From: Sympetrum striolatum
Taxonomy: Eukaryota > Arthropoda > Insecta > Odonata > Libellulidae
Assembly (NCBI GenBank): GCA_947579665.1
Contig: OX388351.1
Coordinates: 57,606,939-57,670,938 of the forward strand
Direction: 5' to 3'
Length of the DNA: 64,000 nt
A program made the position numbers and the translations under genes. Positions within the stretch are counted from its first letter, which is position 1, and each line of letters starts with the position of its first letter. The notes below the pieces were generated by a model. It ran no database searches. It saw only the letters and a program-made list of their open reading frames with translations, and was not told where the DNA came from. Of this stretch, positions 1-13,503 are shown piece after piece.

Positions 1-780
1 TATGTAACAAAGATCAATCATAAGAGATCAAACTATGTGTATTGCATTAAATTTAATTCCGTAGCTTTAAATAAATTCCAGAAATATCTATTTAACCTTC
101 AGGTTCCATGAAAAACTTATTTCCAGAAAATTATAATATTAAGTTTCAGTTTGCGTCAAATCGCTAAAAAGCAGGATAAACTATTAATATCTTTCTCGTA
201 TTGTTTCTCGCGATAAAATACAAAATCGCAGCACCATGGACTACAAGAAATTTCCTCATAACGTTTGAGCTACAAAGCAAATGCGTAACTTTTATAATTA
301 TTTATTTAAGCTATTTGGTTATTAATTCATCAGTAACCTCAGTAGCCAATCATTAACACGATATCATCAACAATTCAGCATCTCACACTGCAATCACAGT
401 GAAGGAAAAACTCACTTTGTAGAGACCACAAAATAACTTTTAATATAATCAACCTAGGTTTCGTTATAACGCGATATCTTTTGGTGAAAATACATGGAAA
501 CACGAATGTTATTAAAAATTATGTTGTGGAATCTATAGAGACAGATTTCTTTCTCTGTTATCTTGAAAGAGCCACACCTCAAACCATCATGTTTCTCACG
601 CTGTACTTTGGTATCAAATCGTAAGTCCTTCCTTTAATGAAAAATGGCATATTTACATCAAAAGAGTCTTCATTTTTACCCTAAGGGATGGGTTTTGACA
701 CATACCCTTTCAATTATCTTACTAAGTGCCGATTTCTTGGATCGAGTTCATACGACTCACAGCTCCGGGCATTTGGGAAC
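1..780. other. AT-rich intergenic DNA, nothing recognised
   Basis: AT-rich sequence with no long open frame, no repeat shared with the rest of the window and no recognisable RNA gene. The short open frame starting at 644 has no recognisable protein content and runs into a GC-richer noncoding island. Confidence 0.6.
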
Positions 781-1330
781 CACTATTGACTTAGGGTCAC
801 CTCCATCCGATTTCTGCACACAAGGAGCGTCTTCTTCACTCACGCACACGTGTGCGTGGAGGAAACCATAAGAAGAGGTTTTCCCAGAGTGCAATTTCGG
901 GGGAAAGTTGGTCTCTGGACGCAACCAGTCGGAGGTCAACCAAGCGAACCGTGAGAAGCCACGAGAAGGCCGAGGTAATGAGGAAAGAGATCGCTTTGTC
1001 AACGTCACATCCTTTGGAGGACCGTTGCTAAGGCAACCCGTGCCCTGAGGGACCGCTTAGGCGGACATCAATCAAAGTGAGGGACGCCTCTTATGGGTTG
1101 GGAGGGGTGGCAGTTGCCAAAGTCCGCCGAGAGGTCTTCGACGGCCGCTAATGCGACAGGCGGAGCAGACCTCTTTGGTAGCCACCGCCTCAACTTACTT
1201 CCGTCCCCTTCGAATATCATTAAGACTTATTGACACCCGCAAAACATACCAAAGCTCTACCTACGGACGCTTTAACGACATGGAAAGGGCAGCGCAACTT
1301 CCACGAATGACTTAGGAGTTTCATCCTTAA
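780..1330. promoter_or_regulatory. GC-rich island with X-box and E-box palindromes
   Basis: This block of about 550 bp is clearly richer in G and C than the AT-rich DNA on both sides. It holds an 18-bp perfect palindrome at 841-858 (CACGCACACGTGTGCGTG) centred on a CACGTG E-box. It also holds GTTGCTAAGGCAAC at 1024-1037, which fits the RFX X-box pattern RYYNYY-N2-RRNRAC. No open frame across it looks like protein. I infer a promoter or enhancer. No transcript is visible, so the target gene is unknown. Confidence 0.35.
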
Positions 1331-4300
1331 AAGCTGCGGCGAATTCTCGTGTTTTTTAAGCACTCGTTTGTAAAAATTAACGATAATCTGAGAAAATAGG
1401 TGAAATATAGGGGAATGGCTTATTAATGATGAGGATTTTCATTGAAATGTTTTTGCCCTCTTTCAGTATTCTAACCAGTTACGGTGACACCACCTCCGAT
1501 TTTTTATATTATTTTTCTTATTGAATTTCATTTTTTACGTTTACGTTCTTCGTTTCATTTATTTTACAAATAAATTACCTAAATAGCATTCCAAATTAAT
1601 ATGACCCAAATGTACACGAAAATGATTAAACATGGAGATCTTTTAGTTTAATAATATAATTGAGTATAGCAAAGTTAACTGAAGAACAAAACGTAGACAA
1701 AACTATAGAAATGGGAATTTCATTAATAACCCAATGTTGATCTGAGCAGAATAATTATCTCAATCGATATACTTGATTCATAAACTTCGACAGGATTTTT
1801 TTCGATATGCCATGCATCAATTAGAAGTTATAGATATTCTAATTAAATTTAATTTATAACATAATTTCAGCAAAAGATTTACGCTTTCATTTACAGTTAA
1901 ATTTTGATTTTCTTACTAACCGACTTTAACTAAGTAAATTCGAAGTACAAAAACACTTGAGATGTATTTAATGTTAATAGTGTTGTTACATTCAAGCATT
2001 TAAGAATAAACTAATCATTCCAAGCACTTTTTTACTTGACTTTCACTAGTTTCCTAACTAAGCCAAATGTCGACGCATTGAAATTGAATGAGAACCTTTG
2101 AAATTGAATGAGAAGCTAATGAGAGAATGCTTGTATATATCTGTTGGAAATTAAAATAATGAAGAGGGGAAGGAAATAAGAAGCAGTAGAGCTATGATTA
2201 ATTTATCACTAAAGAGAGAGCGAGAGAGGTCTTGACAAAATATAGCCTTGAGGTATTTCATAACAATATAAAACAAAAAATTTAGTGGATGAAAACATGC
2301 GGTAAAAAAGTGTGTTACTGTGAAATAAACTTCTATAATTAAGTAACATGGGGCGATTTCAAAAATAATGTCCTGCATTAATGTGTATATAATTTTTAGC
2401 ATAAAAATCAAAGGATAAATAAAGCAACGTAAATTTATACCATGTTATGTGCTATTTATACCGTATAATGACCATTCCCTCGCACTTATGGAGGCCAATT
2501 TTTAATGCAGTAATTACTTCGAACGATAATCTCTTTTAATTCTTTTCCAAAATATAAGGTACCGTAACCATTAATTCTATGAATTCCATTCTTTTACAAT
2601 CGGTTGACCGGTTGAATGTCGATTCCACGCACGGTTTTTGTCATAAAGTGCGAGCAAAAGCGGATTAAATTATTTTGGATTAAATTTGATCCCTACTGGT
2701 ACAAATTGTTTTTAAAAATGTCGAAAGCCTGAAAACGAAGAGAGAAAGTAAGTTTGTAGCGAAAATAATTCGTTTGATCAATCGCCAAAAACTTCACCTT
2801 CGTTCGTCACGAAAGCGAAGTAGGTATTTTGATCTTATTAATTTTAGATCTCCACCAAGGAACTGAATCGTATAAAGAATACAAAGGTTGCCGCTATTCA
2901 GTCTTTTCATTAAAATGTACTCGAGCATGTAAATGGATTGTTATTTCATTTGTTTTTTTCTCTTGATGATCGTACTATTCAAACTTTCTGTAACAGTAGA
3001 ACTTAAATGACATTTTAAGTCACTTCCAAAAATAATGCAACTTTAAGATGCATGAAATTAGGCCATAACCTTAGCTGTTGGGCTACAATGAGCAAACTAA
3101 ACTAAAAATGCTGACTGAAAATTTTCCCATGCCATAGGAAAAAAGGAGCCCACCTCAAACGGTATTATACCACCATTTTGACAAAAATATGGGAAATCCC
3201 TTAAATATTCTTTTAAAAACAGAATTGAATTTTAATAATAAAATGATGTGAGGCTCAAGGTAGTCAAGAATATAAAAGTACACTCTCACATGCGATTAAA
3301 ATCGATTGTGATGCAGTTTATGAGAGGAAGTGCAGTATCGACATTTTCCTTATAAGCATCTATTTATAATTTCCCACAAATAATTGTTAAAAATAAATAA
3401 TAAATGACAAATCATTGTCAGATGAACGGTAAGATAATTATTATCTCAACTTGTTCTACATAGGATATCTGAAAATAAATACGAAAGGAGTCAGAATAAA
3501 TTTGTAATTTAAAGTTACAAAGTAACCCCATCTTTCCAAATTTTGCATTATTCAAAACAAATCACTGATGTGCCACTAATCTATAGTTTCTTAAGTCACA
3601 TTTGTCATAACCTCCCATTTCTTTCCCTTAAAAAAACGTACTAACGAATTGACTGCACAATAACTTTGGATATGAAGAAAAAAATCTACAGGAAACAAGC
3701 AAAACCAGTCAATTTATAGAATACAAATATTCAGCTTAATTTTCAATAGTGTTACTTATAGCAAAAATGAAATAAGCAAACCTATTTGTATTCGAAGTGT
3801 GCATTTTATACATTTACTGTTTTACTACTGTGCATTGAAAACTATTGTCCTTCGTAATTAGCATAGATACCTGTCAAGAGATATCTTCCGTGCTTTCTCA
3901 TCATCTACTTTAATTTTAATTAAGCCTACATTTCATAACTATTATTAGAATTCCAATATTTCTTTAGCTTGAAAAAGCGGAAAAATCTTTCTTAAGGGAT
4001 AAATGTAGGCATTAGTCGATGACTTCACCCACGGGCAACCATTACACGATGAAATACAAACATGTCTGCATGTTATTCCAAATGTTATATCATTTCTCTT
4101 AATACAGGCATAAATCCCCGCTGGGAACTTGTTCCGGATGTATTAACCTCATGGATGTTAGCACCCGGAGACATAATTCCTGTCACGCAGTATGTATGAG
4201 ACATTACATTCGCGGAATAATAGCACAATATTTACTTGGGCACGGAAGGAGAAAAGTATCGGCTAATTTTCAAGATTCATCACACATTGAGTAAAGTTCT

Positions 4301-4359
4301 ATTTTTCGGTAAGTTTATGTGCCATAAAAATCCCTGTTCGACGCCATTTATTTCGTTTC
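1331..4359. other. AT-rich intergenic DNA, nothing recognised
   Basis: AT-rich sequence with only short shadow open frames. I saw no repeat family member, hairpin or RNA gene that I could support. Confidence 0.6.
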
Positions 4360-5410
4360 TTGGTAGCTTACCCTTTATGTCATCTAAAATCTTCTGCGTT
4401 TGTCTTCCCAAGTGTTTTTCCCTTGCAGTCTATCATCGGTTATTGTTTTAACCGTCCTTCTCTTATCAATAGTTGGCCCACCCATTTCCTCTGTCGAAGT
4501 TTAATCACTTCAATTAAAATTCTCTCTTCCCAAACCATCTCCATTGCCTTCGTGTTTGTTTTCCTATAAAACTCTGCTTACTTTTACCAATCCACGCCAC
4601 TCCCACTTCTTGAGGGCCTCCAAATGTTTGACTCCCTCTTTTCTTAGTGTCCATGTTTCACACCCATACATCAAAACACTCCATACCAAGGATTTACCAA
4701 TCTTTTCCTGAATTCCGTATCAATGTCTTTACCCGTTGATTTCATTCCTTTCACGTAGGCTTTCTTGGCCTAGACTATTCTTTTACGAAAAGACTATTCT
4801 TTTGCATCCTTCATCTCAGGAAAGAGTGCTACCCAAGTAAGTGAATTTATCCACATGATAATAGTTATCCCACATCACCCTAATCGTTAAGTTATCTTTT
4901 TTCCATTTATAAGCTTGTCATCTGTATACCGTGCTGACTTCTCTACTTATAATTTACACCCTTGTCTAACGCTCCTTCCTAATTCTGCCCATTCTGAAAG
5001 GAGACGAATTGAACTGATTAATTTTGTTGCAAATAATTGTAGTATAATAGTAATTCCTATCTCAAAGAACTGCTGAGAAAAATTCAAATACACCTCATCA
5101 CATTATACATTTTTTTTTCAAGATATATAATGCCTACAGATAATAATAGGTATGTATAGAATACACGCTTGGTACAAAGTTTCCCATTGTACATGTAAGC
5201 TTATCCTACCTCTTTTAATATCTACTCTCACTCAATAAGGAAATGATTTCTTATATGAAACTTAATTTCATTACCTTCCTAGCTCTACCCATTACGATAT
5301 CTCACCAGCTATTCTTACTCGCGCTTTATCTCTCAAGTACAAATTTCGCACCAATCTCTTTTCTTTCAAGTCAAAGCCAATTTTCTTTAACATCTCCATC
5401 CCTGGATTTA
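4360..5410 (-). mobile_element. Dead RTE-like LINE fragment (reverse transcriptase relic)
   Basis: Read on the minus strand, this segment keeps pieces of a non-LTR reverse transcriptase in the right order. The complement of about 5290-5400 gives KIGFDLKEKRLVRNLYLRDK followed by ARVRIAGEIS, a finger/palm stretch typical of RTE-type enzymes. The complement of about 4570-4715 gives VLMYGCETWTLRKEG and a WEWRG motif, the conserved region just after the polymerase palm. The complement of about 4440-4530 gives an LRQRKWVGQLL-like stretch in another frame. Stops and frameshifts separate the pieces, and the sequence at about 4900-5280 between them is unrelated AT-rich DNA, perhaps a later insertion. 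It is a fossil with no coding capacity. The RTE assignment rests on remembered family motifs. Confidence 0.75.
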
Positions 5411-6499
5411 AAATAGCCGTTATTTTGAGCCAACATTCCTCGACCGTCAAAGCGTCCTAAGTAGAGATGGCCTAACTACGCCTTGGAAATGGAAGTCCAT
5501 AAAACATAAACTCCCGAGACATCGAAACAAAAGCCGGCGTCTCCGTGAATGTCACGGAAATTAACGAAAAAATGGAACGTCGTCGATGGATGCATCCGAG
5601 CGTCTTTTAGTGGAAACGGGAAACAAGTAGGTCGAGAGTCCCTTTCTCCCATAATGCATCAGCCATTGTGGACTGCGTGCTCGGGAAAGGAAACGGCGAG
5701 AGATGCATTGTGCGTCTTCCAGAATTCCTTATCATCTCTTTTTCTAATGTCGCCCCTCTCTGATTTTCCATTATTCCGCTGTTTCTTTCTCTCGGAGGAC
5801 TCTATCTACCGCCGCTCTTCAAATCTCAAATCATCCTCTTCTTCGACAACTCGCTCAGTACAAATGAATCAGGAGACTTTGAGAGCACCCCCTCCTTTTG
5901 CTTCGAAATGATCGACTCGATTGTTTGCCAAGGTAAACTCGCTTTGGTTCGAGGCGAAATACTTTGATTATTACGGCTTATGAACGAAAGAAAGAAATGA
6001 TTATGCTTGTCTACTGATTCTTTAATAGAGCAAATATGCTATTCATTAATGTATACTAGGAGAGTAGCTATAATTTATCTGTGGAGGTTCAAAGCCATGG
6101 AGTAAACACGACATTACATCAAGGGCAAGGAATTTCCAACAAAGTTCATAAAAAAGGGGCAACAGAATCAAAATGGATTTAAAAATTGTTTACTTCGAAA
6201 ACAATAGAATGCATCAATTTACACTTCTTTTAAATTAATATCTCCGATATTTCTGAAGAAAAACTATAGTGGATAGATAAAGCTATTCCTCATATCTTAT
6301 ACCTTCATTTGCAAATTCCACTCATTCTATTCTTCGTTCTTCTGGAAGAAGAACCTAAAGGGGGATCTGGACCCCCTGCCTATGCCATTAACTTATACAT
6401 CTGATGTAGCTACATACGATTTATGATTCTCTATGGAATTCAAACTATATTTCAAAAATAAACGATACAGAATCAGTTTTAACATTTCGGTGATTATTT
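5411..6499. other. Intergenic DNA with a GC-richer stretch at 5460-5940
   Basis: The first half (about 5460-5940) is less AT-rich and includes an open frame of 120 codons from 5549 whose translation is low-complexity serine-rich and resembles no family I know. I treat it as noncoding, possibly regulatory. The rest is AT-rich with no features. Confidence 0.45.
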
Positions 6500-6514
6500 T
6501 CAATAAAAAACTCC

Positions 6515-6822
6515 AAGAGAGAATCAGTTTACTAAACCGCAAGAATAATACATAAATCGACCTAGGTTATGTAGAAACGCTAAATCATCAGGTCTTTAAG
6601 CTGTTTGAGCACTATTATAAAGCAGTATATTAAAGCTATACCACCAGGTTCTATATCTGAAGATGCAGTGGTATAATTTACTGTTAGGTTAAATAAACTT
6701 TTTTTCATGGAGTTTTTTATCGTGTTTCATAACTATATGAGGAGGAGATAGATAAATTACCTAGTGATGTAGTATTGTTACGAAACCTAGGTCGTTTTGT
6801 GTATTCTTCTCGTAGTTTATTA
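6515..6822. repeat. Inverted repeat with hammerhead-like arms
   Basis: A left arm (about 6540-6603) and an inverted right arm (about 6757-6822) flank roughly 150 bp of unrelated sequence. Both arms carry CGACCTAGGT next to a TTTCG or GAAAC core and a CATCA-AGGT or ACCT-GTGATG end. This is the same arrangement as the elements at 14563-14731, 16945-17240 and 28125-28327. The stem between GTGATG and CGAAAC is weak here (GTA against TAC), so this looks like a decayed member of the family. Confidence 0.45.
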
Positions 6823-9800
6823 TTTATGTTATTGAGCTTTTTTATGTTTTAACAGTATGAGGATATTGCGATGAGGAAAAATTGGATTTATACTACATGA
6901 TCACTGACTACCCCTATAATGACGGTGACCATGCGTTCCCTTTTCCAACAGACATCTCATTACTTCCTTCCAAAATTTCATTTCTCCCTTCTTTTTTTAA
7001 CCTAATGGAAGCCAGGCTCAATATCATCGTTCGCCATCCCGTTCAAGAAATCCTTCTTCCTGCAGGTATAAATTGTTAATATTAAAAACTTCATAACTCT
7101 GCTCTGTGTTTTACATATCTTCTGTGTTTTACATAGTTTCAGAAACCCTATAACGTGCCAAGACAAAGTCCTGCTTACTTCCGAACCCTTTCTCCCTCTT
7201 TTTAATTTCTTCCGAGTGATTCACGAGGTCGCATTTCATTCGGAACTACTTTCATCCGCGTGACAAAGTCAAATTTCATCATTTCATGCAAACACGCCGA
7301 GGGGCGATGCATTAATCCGATCCATTCTCATGCTTTGTATTCTCGTTATTTCCCTTCGCAATTGACACTGATAAAGTAACCCGCTAAACTCCGACTCTCC
7401 CGCTTAATTTTACTGCGAAAAAAGGCGGTCCACCATTTTTCAAATCTCTATTAGTTACCCGCAAACAGACGAAGTCATCCTTCCAAATAGGCCGTTTTCT
7501 CTCTTTCCGCCTGTATCTCCCCGCCAAGAAATTGACTTTTATTCCGGCCCGAACTGCACCAGCAAAAGCAATGCACTTTATCTTCATTTCCTGCTTTTGA
7601 ATTTCATTTTTTCCGTGTATCATTGTTTATGGCCCCGGAGGAATTGGAGGCGTGCGCCGAGGAGAGAGGGGAAGACATGGCGACATTCAAATCCAAAAGA
7701 GCGGCAATCCATAAAGCGCTGCATGATGGCTGCTCTTTTATACCTGTCACTGCATTGGCGCGAAGAAAACTTGTGAGCGATGAGTATTATCATGCCTTTC
7801 TTCCACCTGATATTGGATTTCCTTCTCTTAAACTTTTTAGCCATTATTTCTACTCCGGATTACTACAGTCATCCTTCATCCAGAAACACCTTCTCTTGCA
7901 TTGGTCGCCTACCCTACCTACCTACTTCCTATTTCTTCTTGTTTTCTTTCCCTGTCTAACTTCACTTTCTATTCAGCCAAGGATATACTGCAACTTCATA
8001 GTTCTTCGATGAAACATATAACCCCTAATCATAAAATATTTGAAAACTGTGAAAATGAAATGGACTAAAGTTAAGAATAGAATGATTAAATATGGGGACA
8101 ATAATGTATTGAAAAACCAACAAAGCATCAAAAATTATATATATTATACTTTTCCATCAGTGGTCCGATAATCTATTCAAGTTTTTTCATTATAAGCATA
8201 AATTTTCGCCCCTAGCAGTATATTTCAATATAAAAACCTCCATTCCTAAAGATAAAACACTAAATTATTTTCTATTTTCTTGGCATTTTCATTATAAAAG
8301 TTTAACTTCCACCAAAAATATACAATGCTGATACACAAAGCATATGGGAAGTAATTAACTTCATTAACGAAAATAAAACTTTAAATGAAAGATACTTCAG
8401 AAAGCATTTATATCTATACATTTTGTATAATATATTTATTTCTTAGCTATAACATTACTTTATGAGGATACAATTATCTCCAAACAAAAAAAATCCATTA
8501 TTACCAAACAGCTAGTTAGTTACCTAGGCACTAGAGTGCACAATTATAATGCAGTAATTTCCGATATAAATTGCACATTTTTGCCTTAAAGCTAATTCTC
8601 TATACAAATGAATGTATCTTAACATTGCTTAACATTTCTTATATATATCATACGCGTATTTCCATGGCTCCTGATATTCTTCCACGGCCTCCGCAGCGAC
8701 CCTTGGGTTTAGTCATCAACGTGCATCAACCTACCAGGCAATCTCCTACTCCACTTGCAATTCGTCAACAGCCAGCTCCATTTAGTATTTAATAGTCCAT
8801 TTAGGCTCTACATATTCTGTTTAAAAGCTCCTTATGATTTTTAGGGAAAGGTTCAAAGACTACTGCAAAACATTGCACTCTATAACAGCGCGATTTAAAA
8901 ACGAGAACTCATAATATTCGTTCCTAGTTTTATTAACTTAACTTTACGCCTATTACCTTTCCTACCAGATGATGATACCAAAAGTGCATATAATATGAGA
9001 AATGAAAATTGTATTAGGGTTAAAAAACCAAACTTTAATATTTATAAAAAATCTTTTCTGTATCTAGGGCCAAAATTGTACTGCAGTTAACCAAATGAAA
9101 TTAAAAGCTTATCAAACTTTAATTTGTTTCTAAAAAAACTAAAAATTGGCTGTTAGCTCATGAGGAAATTTATATATTTTTTCTTTAAATTTTGAAAGAT
9201 TCTTTGTTCATTTTATTGTTCATCAATTTTGTTGTATAGCCTTTAGTTTTTATAAATATACCACTTTATTTTTCTTATTTTTTCCATAGTAATGTTACCG
9301 TAATAACACACGTTACTATTGTATTTCCATGTGAACACAAAACGTACTGTATAATTACATCGGTTTCATCAACACAGGAAAACCTTAGTTGACACGTAAA
9401 GCTCTAATATCTGATAAGGCTATGTAAATTATATTGTATTAATTTTTGTATTCAGTATTTACAGAAAATATATTCATTCATACATTCTGCTTTTTTAACT
9501 CTCGTTGTCAATTCCCTTAAGGATCTTACTCCAGTATATACCTTAAAAATATAATTAACCCTTTCATTGATCTCTTTCCTTCTAAACTATCCCAAGCTAA
9601 TTCTATTATAATTTGTGTTGAGCTACCGAGCCTTGCCTACCTGTATAAAACGAATCTTACGGCCTTTCTTTACACCTTTTCTATTTTTTTGCTATAGTCC
9701 TACCAACTATACATGGTTAAAGACACGCTTTTCTTGAAATATTATTTCACTGGAAAATTCCAAAAAGCATGACTGAGTAATCCTAAACTAAGGAACAATT

Positions 9801-12149
9801 GTAAGAAACATTTACAGTGAGATAAAAATAAGATAATTTCGTTGAATGAAGATTTCATCCCATAAATTGAAGATCAAAGTTATTCGAGAGGTGTTATTCA
9901 AAACAAATGCTGATGAAAGTTAAAAATTCGCATTCACATTAAATAAAATCTGTATTTCAAAACATGAATCACAACTTACAAATTATTGGTATTAATTCAC
10001 TATCTAATCTAGAAGATCACATAAAACCAGGGGAAAAGTGTCAAAATGAAGACGGGAGATAGATGAGTTTTGCCTTAAAGAAAGTTATACCAATCATTAC
10101 CTATGCTTGTACATTTATTCTGAATAAATATGGACGATAATTATCCTGACCTACATAATTTTATGAATAAATATGTTTCTGTATGTCTACACGCTCGAAA
10201 TCTTTCTCTTACGTTTTTCTACAGGAAAGATATTTCAGTTTGCTCTCAGAACTTGGTAACTGCTGAAGACGCGTTTCTTAAATCAGAAACAAGTCAGCAT
10301 CAGAGGAATCCGAGGACTTTCCTTGTCAAATATTTCTTTTACAGCAAGCCCACTCTTACGATATCCATCGCGAAAACTTTTAAGGGCCTGAGCCCAATAT
10401 CTCTTTTGAAGACGTCACTTCGCTGAATCGAATGTATAACGACCAAATGGAACGAGGAATGGGAAGAAAAAGTTTTCGAAACAAATTTCACGTCATATTG
10501 ATGTCATAGGTGGGATTGTTGCTCATAAGGAAACCAGAAAATCCTTCGTGCCTATCCGCTTCAATTCCAGATTTATTCGCCCAAGTTTCATCTTTTCGTA
10601 CATTTCTCGTAATACCATCGCGAAAAGGTTAGTTTAAGCTTCGACTTTCGCGGATGACGTGTTTCTACTTTCAGGTTTCCATCTAAAACTCTACGGATTA
10701 GCCTAGACCTTGATCGCTAAGTAATATTTTCATCAACTTATGTTCCGCTAGTCGACAAGTGACAGCTTTTTATCGGGCTAAGGAGTAAGTTCCGTGAAAT
10801 TTAAATTAACGTGGTTACTGCAAGAGAGAAAAGGGTTGGAAATTCTCGGTAAAGAGCAAAAATGTTTGATACAACATTTCCTCAGGAACCAAGTTTTTTA
10901 ACAAGTCACGGATTGTTTCCAATCGCCATTATATTATAATTAGCAGTATATCCGGTAAGAACAGTAATTGAATTCTGAGGCAACTGACAACTTAATGGAC
11001 TGAAATTTGATCAAATTAAAACAATAATTAAAGTCTCTGTTATGTTCATTTAGGTCGTTTTTGTTATTTCCTCTCTATATCGATAAATATTTCATTTACT
11101 ATAATTTACTTTACATTACCCTTACTTAGTGCAAAAACTCTCAAGCTACCTTTACATCCTACCGTTATAATAATTACCATTCTCATGTACATTCATTTGC
11201 TTTTTTTCTTCATTCATAATTCATTTCGAATAATTTATATATTACTCCCAATTAAGTTCAGATATTGTACATACTATATACGGAGAAATATAGAATCACG
11301 ACTTCAACAATATAGTATTGATGAAACTATTGATTAAAAACACAATATCTAGCGAAAAAGCGATGTTTTTCGAATCTTCCGCGATCTAAAATCAAAAAAA
11401 TATTCGACGATAAGTACAAGAATCAATCGTAGTATTGAATCTTCCTTCTTATGATACTGCTCCAGATTTCTCACATGTAACAAAAACATTTCTAACTAAA
11501 TTTTATTAAAGAGATAAGCTACGGGCTGTCGAAGTGGAAAAATTAAGAGAAACATTCATCTGATGGATTAAAGAGACTAGAGATGAGAATAGGGTTGCAT
11601 TCATTAGCAAATTTATAGTCAATACGTTCTCAAGATAGTGTTATGTGATATAATTTTAAAGTAAAATTCAGTTTAAAGCTAAGCAATCCCGGTAAATATG
11701 TTTTTCATATGTGTATATTTAAGATAATTCATCGTTGAATAACTACCTCTATAAGCAAGGGGTGTGGCCTGATGCAATTTTTGCCCTACTTTCTCAGCGT
11801 CACTAATTTCCAATCCGGACAACGAATTAATCTTATTATATAATTTATGAATACGAAAATTTAGAAAGAAAATTCAGAGTTAGATTCACTAATCTCAAGA
11901 CGATGATCAAAAGTCATAAGTTAGTCCTTGTCTCTAGGTAAGACTGAAAGACCTATGAAATTTATCTACTAAATCTTATAGCAATCTATATGACTTTATC
12001 AGTAGCGCAAAATAAATTTTCGATGATTATATGGCAAGGATCCCTGCACATTAAAGGTGATGAAGTGTTAGCCACATCCAATTTCTAATATTTCTTCCCG
12101 AGGAAGCCTACTATAGCTCCTACTAATCTATCATGCAAAAGCGGCAATT
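6823..12149. other. Intergenic DNA, no gene recognised
   Basis: Long AT-rich stretch. The part at about 7150-7860 is less AT-rich and contains overlapping open frames on both strands (7623-8012 plus; 7384-7844 minus). Their translations do not resemble known proteins and each shadows the other, so I do not call them genes. The remainder shows nothing beyond simple AT-rich sequence. Confidence 0.5.
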
Positions 12150-12660
12150 TATACCGCACGGATTAGTTAAATTGTGGTCATTATTGTGCGGGCATCGACT
12201 AAAACCCGAAGCAGGATTAGGAGCAGCATAGCGAGGTGGCCACCGAGACTCACGCAAAGGCTTACAGAGCGACATGTTAAATTCTGTTAAGGTGTCCTTA
12301 ATTCAGTGCCGAGGCATCTTTCTTGGCCCCTAAATCCGAGCACACCTGGATCTCCTACGTCAGACTTCAAATGGATTACCCGGCGATTATGATAAACAAA
12401 AGTGGAGCGTTATATAGTGCAGCTTGGAGGCATCGGTTCTATTCCGCCGAGGAAGGACAATTCCTCGAGGCCCACTGGATAGGCGCCCCGTAATTTGGTT
12501 CCCAATTATATGATCCCGCAGTAATCTGTTCAGAGACCAGGCTGGATTCCAGAGCGTCCTAAATTGTTTCTGTCATCTCGATGACCAATACTGGGTGGCT
12601 GAGCACCATTTCCGTTGGTCAGAAATTTTAGAGAACTGCACGTGGACTCTCTGAGATACC
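12150..12660. promoter_or_regulatory. GC-rich noncoding island, possible enhancer
   Basis: About 500 bp with balanced base composition inside AT-rich DNA and without a usable open frame on either strand. Such islands in gene-poor DNA often are conserved noncoding elements, but conservation cannot be judged from one sequence. This is inference only. Confidence 0.25.
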
Positions 12661-12879
12661 AAAGTGGTTTATGCAACACAAACTGTTTTCATAATGATAT
12701 AGCTACGTACTACTTCCTTAAAAAGCAACACTACTCCTTTCTTTCAATATGCATTCACTGAATCACCTTATTTTACTCCTCTATCCTCGCTTTAATCTTT
12801 CCTATAAATGCCCTGACACGAAATGCAGCAATGCAATCAGCAATGAAAATAAATCTCCTCTTTCCCATACATTCTTAAC

Positions 12880-13503
12880 TGATGTTGCTCCTGCTCTTAC
12901 TCTGAACGCATAAGATGCTTTCTTTGTCTTTGTACGTAATTATTCTTTTTTTATACCTTATAATTCTCATCTGTTTCTTTTTTTCTCTCTTTTTTTCTTA
13001 CTTAGAGTTACCTAAATGTCTATATTATATAAAATTTTGACTAGTACATACTGTATGCATTATTTTGATACTGTTTTTATGATATTCTTTTATTTTTCCT
13101 GATAATGTACGTTTTCCTTGTTTTTCTATTTTGTTTTTCATATTACTTTGTATATTGCTATCTCTTTTTAAATGTGAACTGATTCTTATTTATGTATCGC
13201 ATGTAAGTACTTATTGGTAGTGTATTTATTTATTTTTGAATGTTTTTGTCTTATCTTATCTTTTAGCTATTACTATCGGTAGGTTTGCGCAGGTTTTTCA
13301 CACCCCCTTTCTTGTGGGTGTTTTTCTGCAGTGGATTATTTTTTCCAAAGAATCTCTTAGGTTTTTTAAAACCACAATTCTTCTATTTTTTTCTACTTCT
13401 TATTTTATAATTAATGACGATGGGTTAGATGGAAGAAGAGACTTTTAAGTCTCAATCTCGCCCAAATAAAGACGATTTATTATTATTATTATTATTATTA
13501 TTA
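12880..13503 (+). mobile_element. 3' end of a LINE with TTA-repeat tail
   Basis: The segment ends in a run of TTA repeats (about 13478-13503) just after AAATAAAGACGATTTATTA. The preceding block, GATGGAAGAAGAGACTT followed by TCTCAATCTCGCCCAAATA, recurs at 45268-45345. The block with TTGTGGGTGTTTTTCTGCAG recurs in inverted form near 25690-25750. Repetition, plus-strand polarity and the trinucleotide tail are the marks of a non-LTR 3'-UTR. The 5' boundary is approximate and no coding sequence remains. Confidence 0.6.

Noticed and set aside
7384..8012. Overlapping open frames of 74-129 codons as genes
   Set aside because: They overlap each other on both strands, have no recognisable domain, and sit in a GC-richer stretch where stops are fewer by chance.
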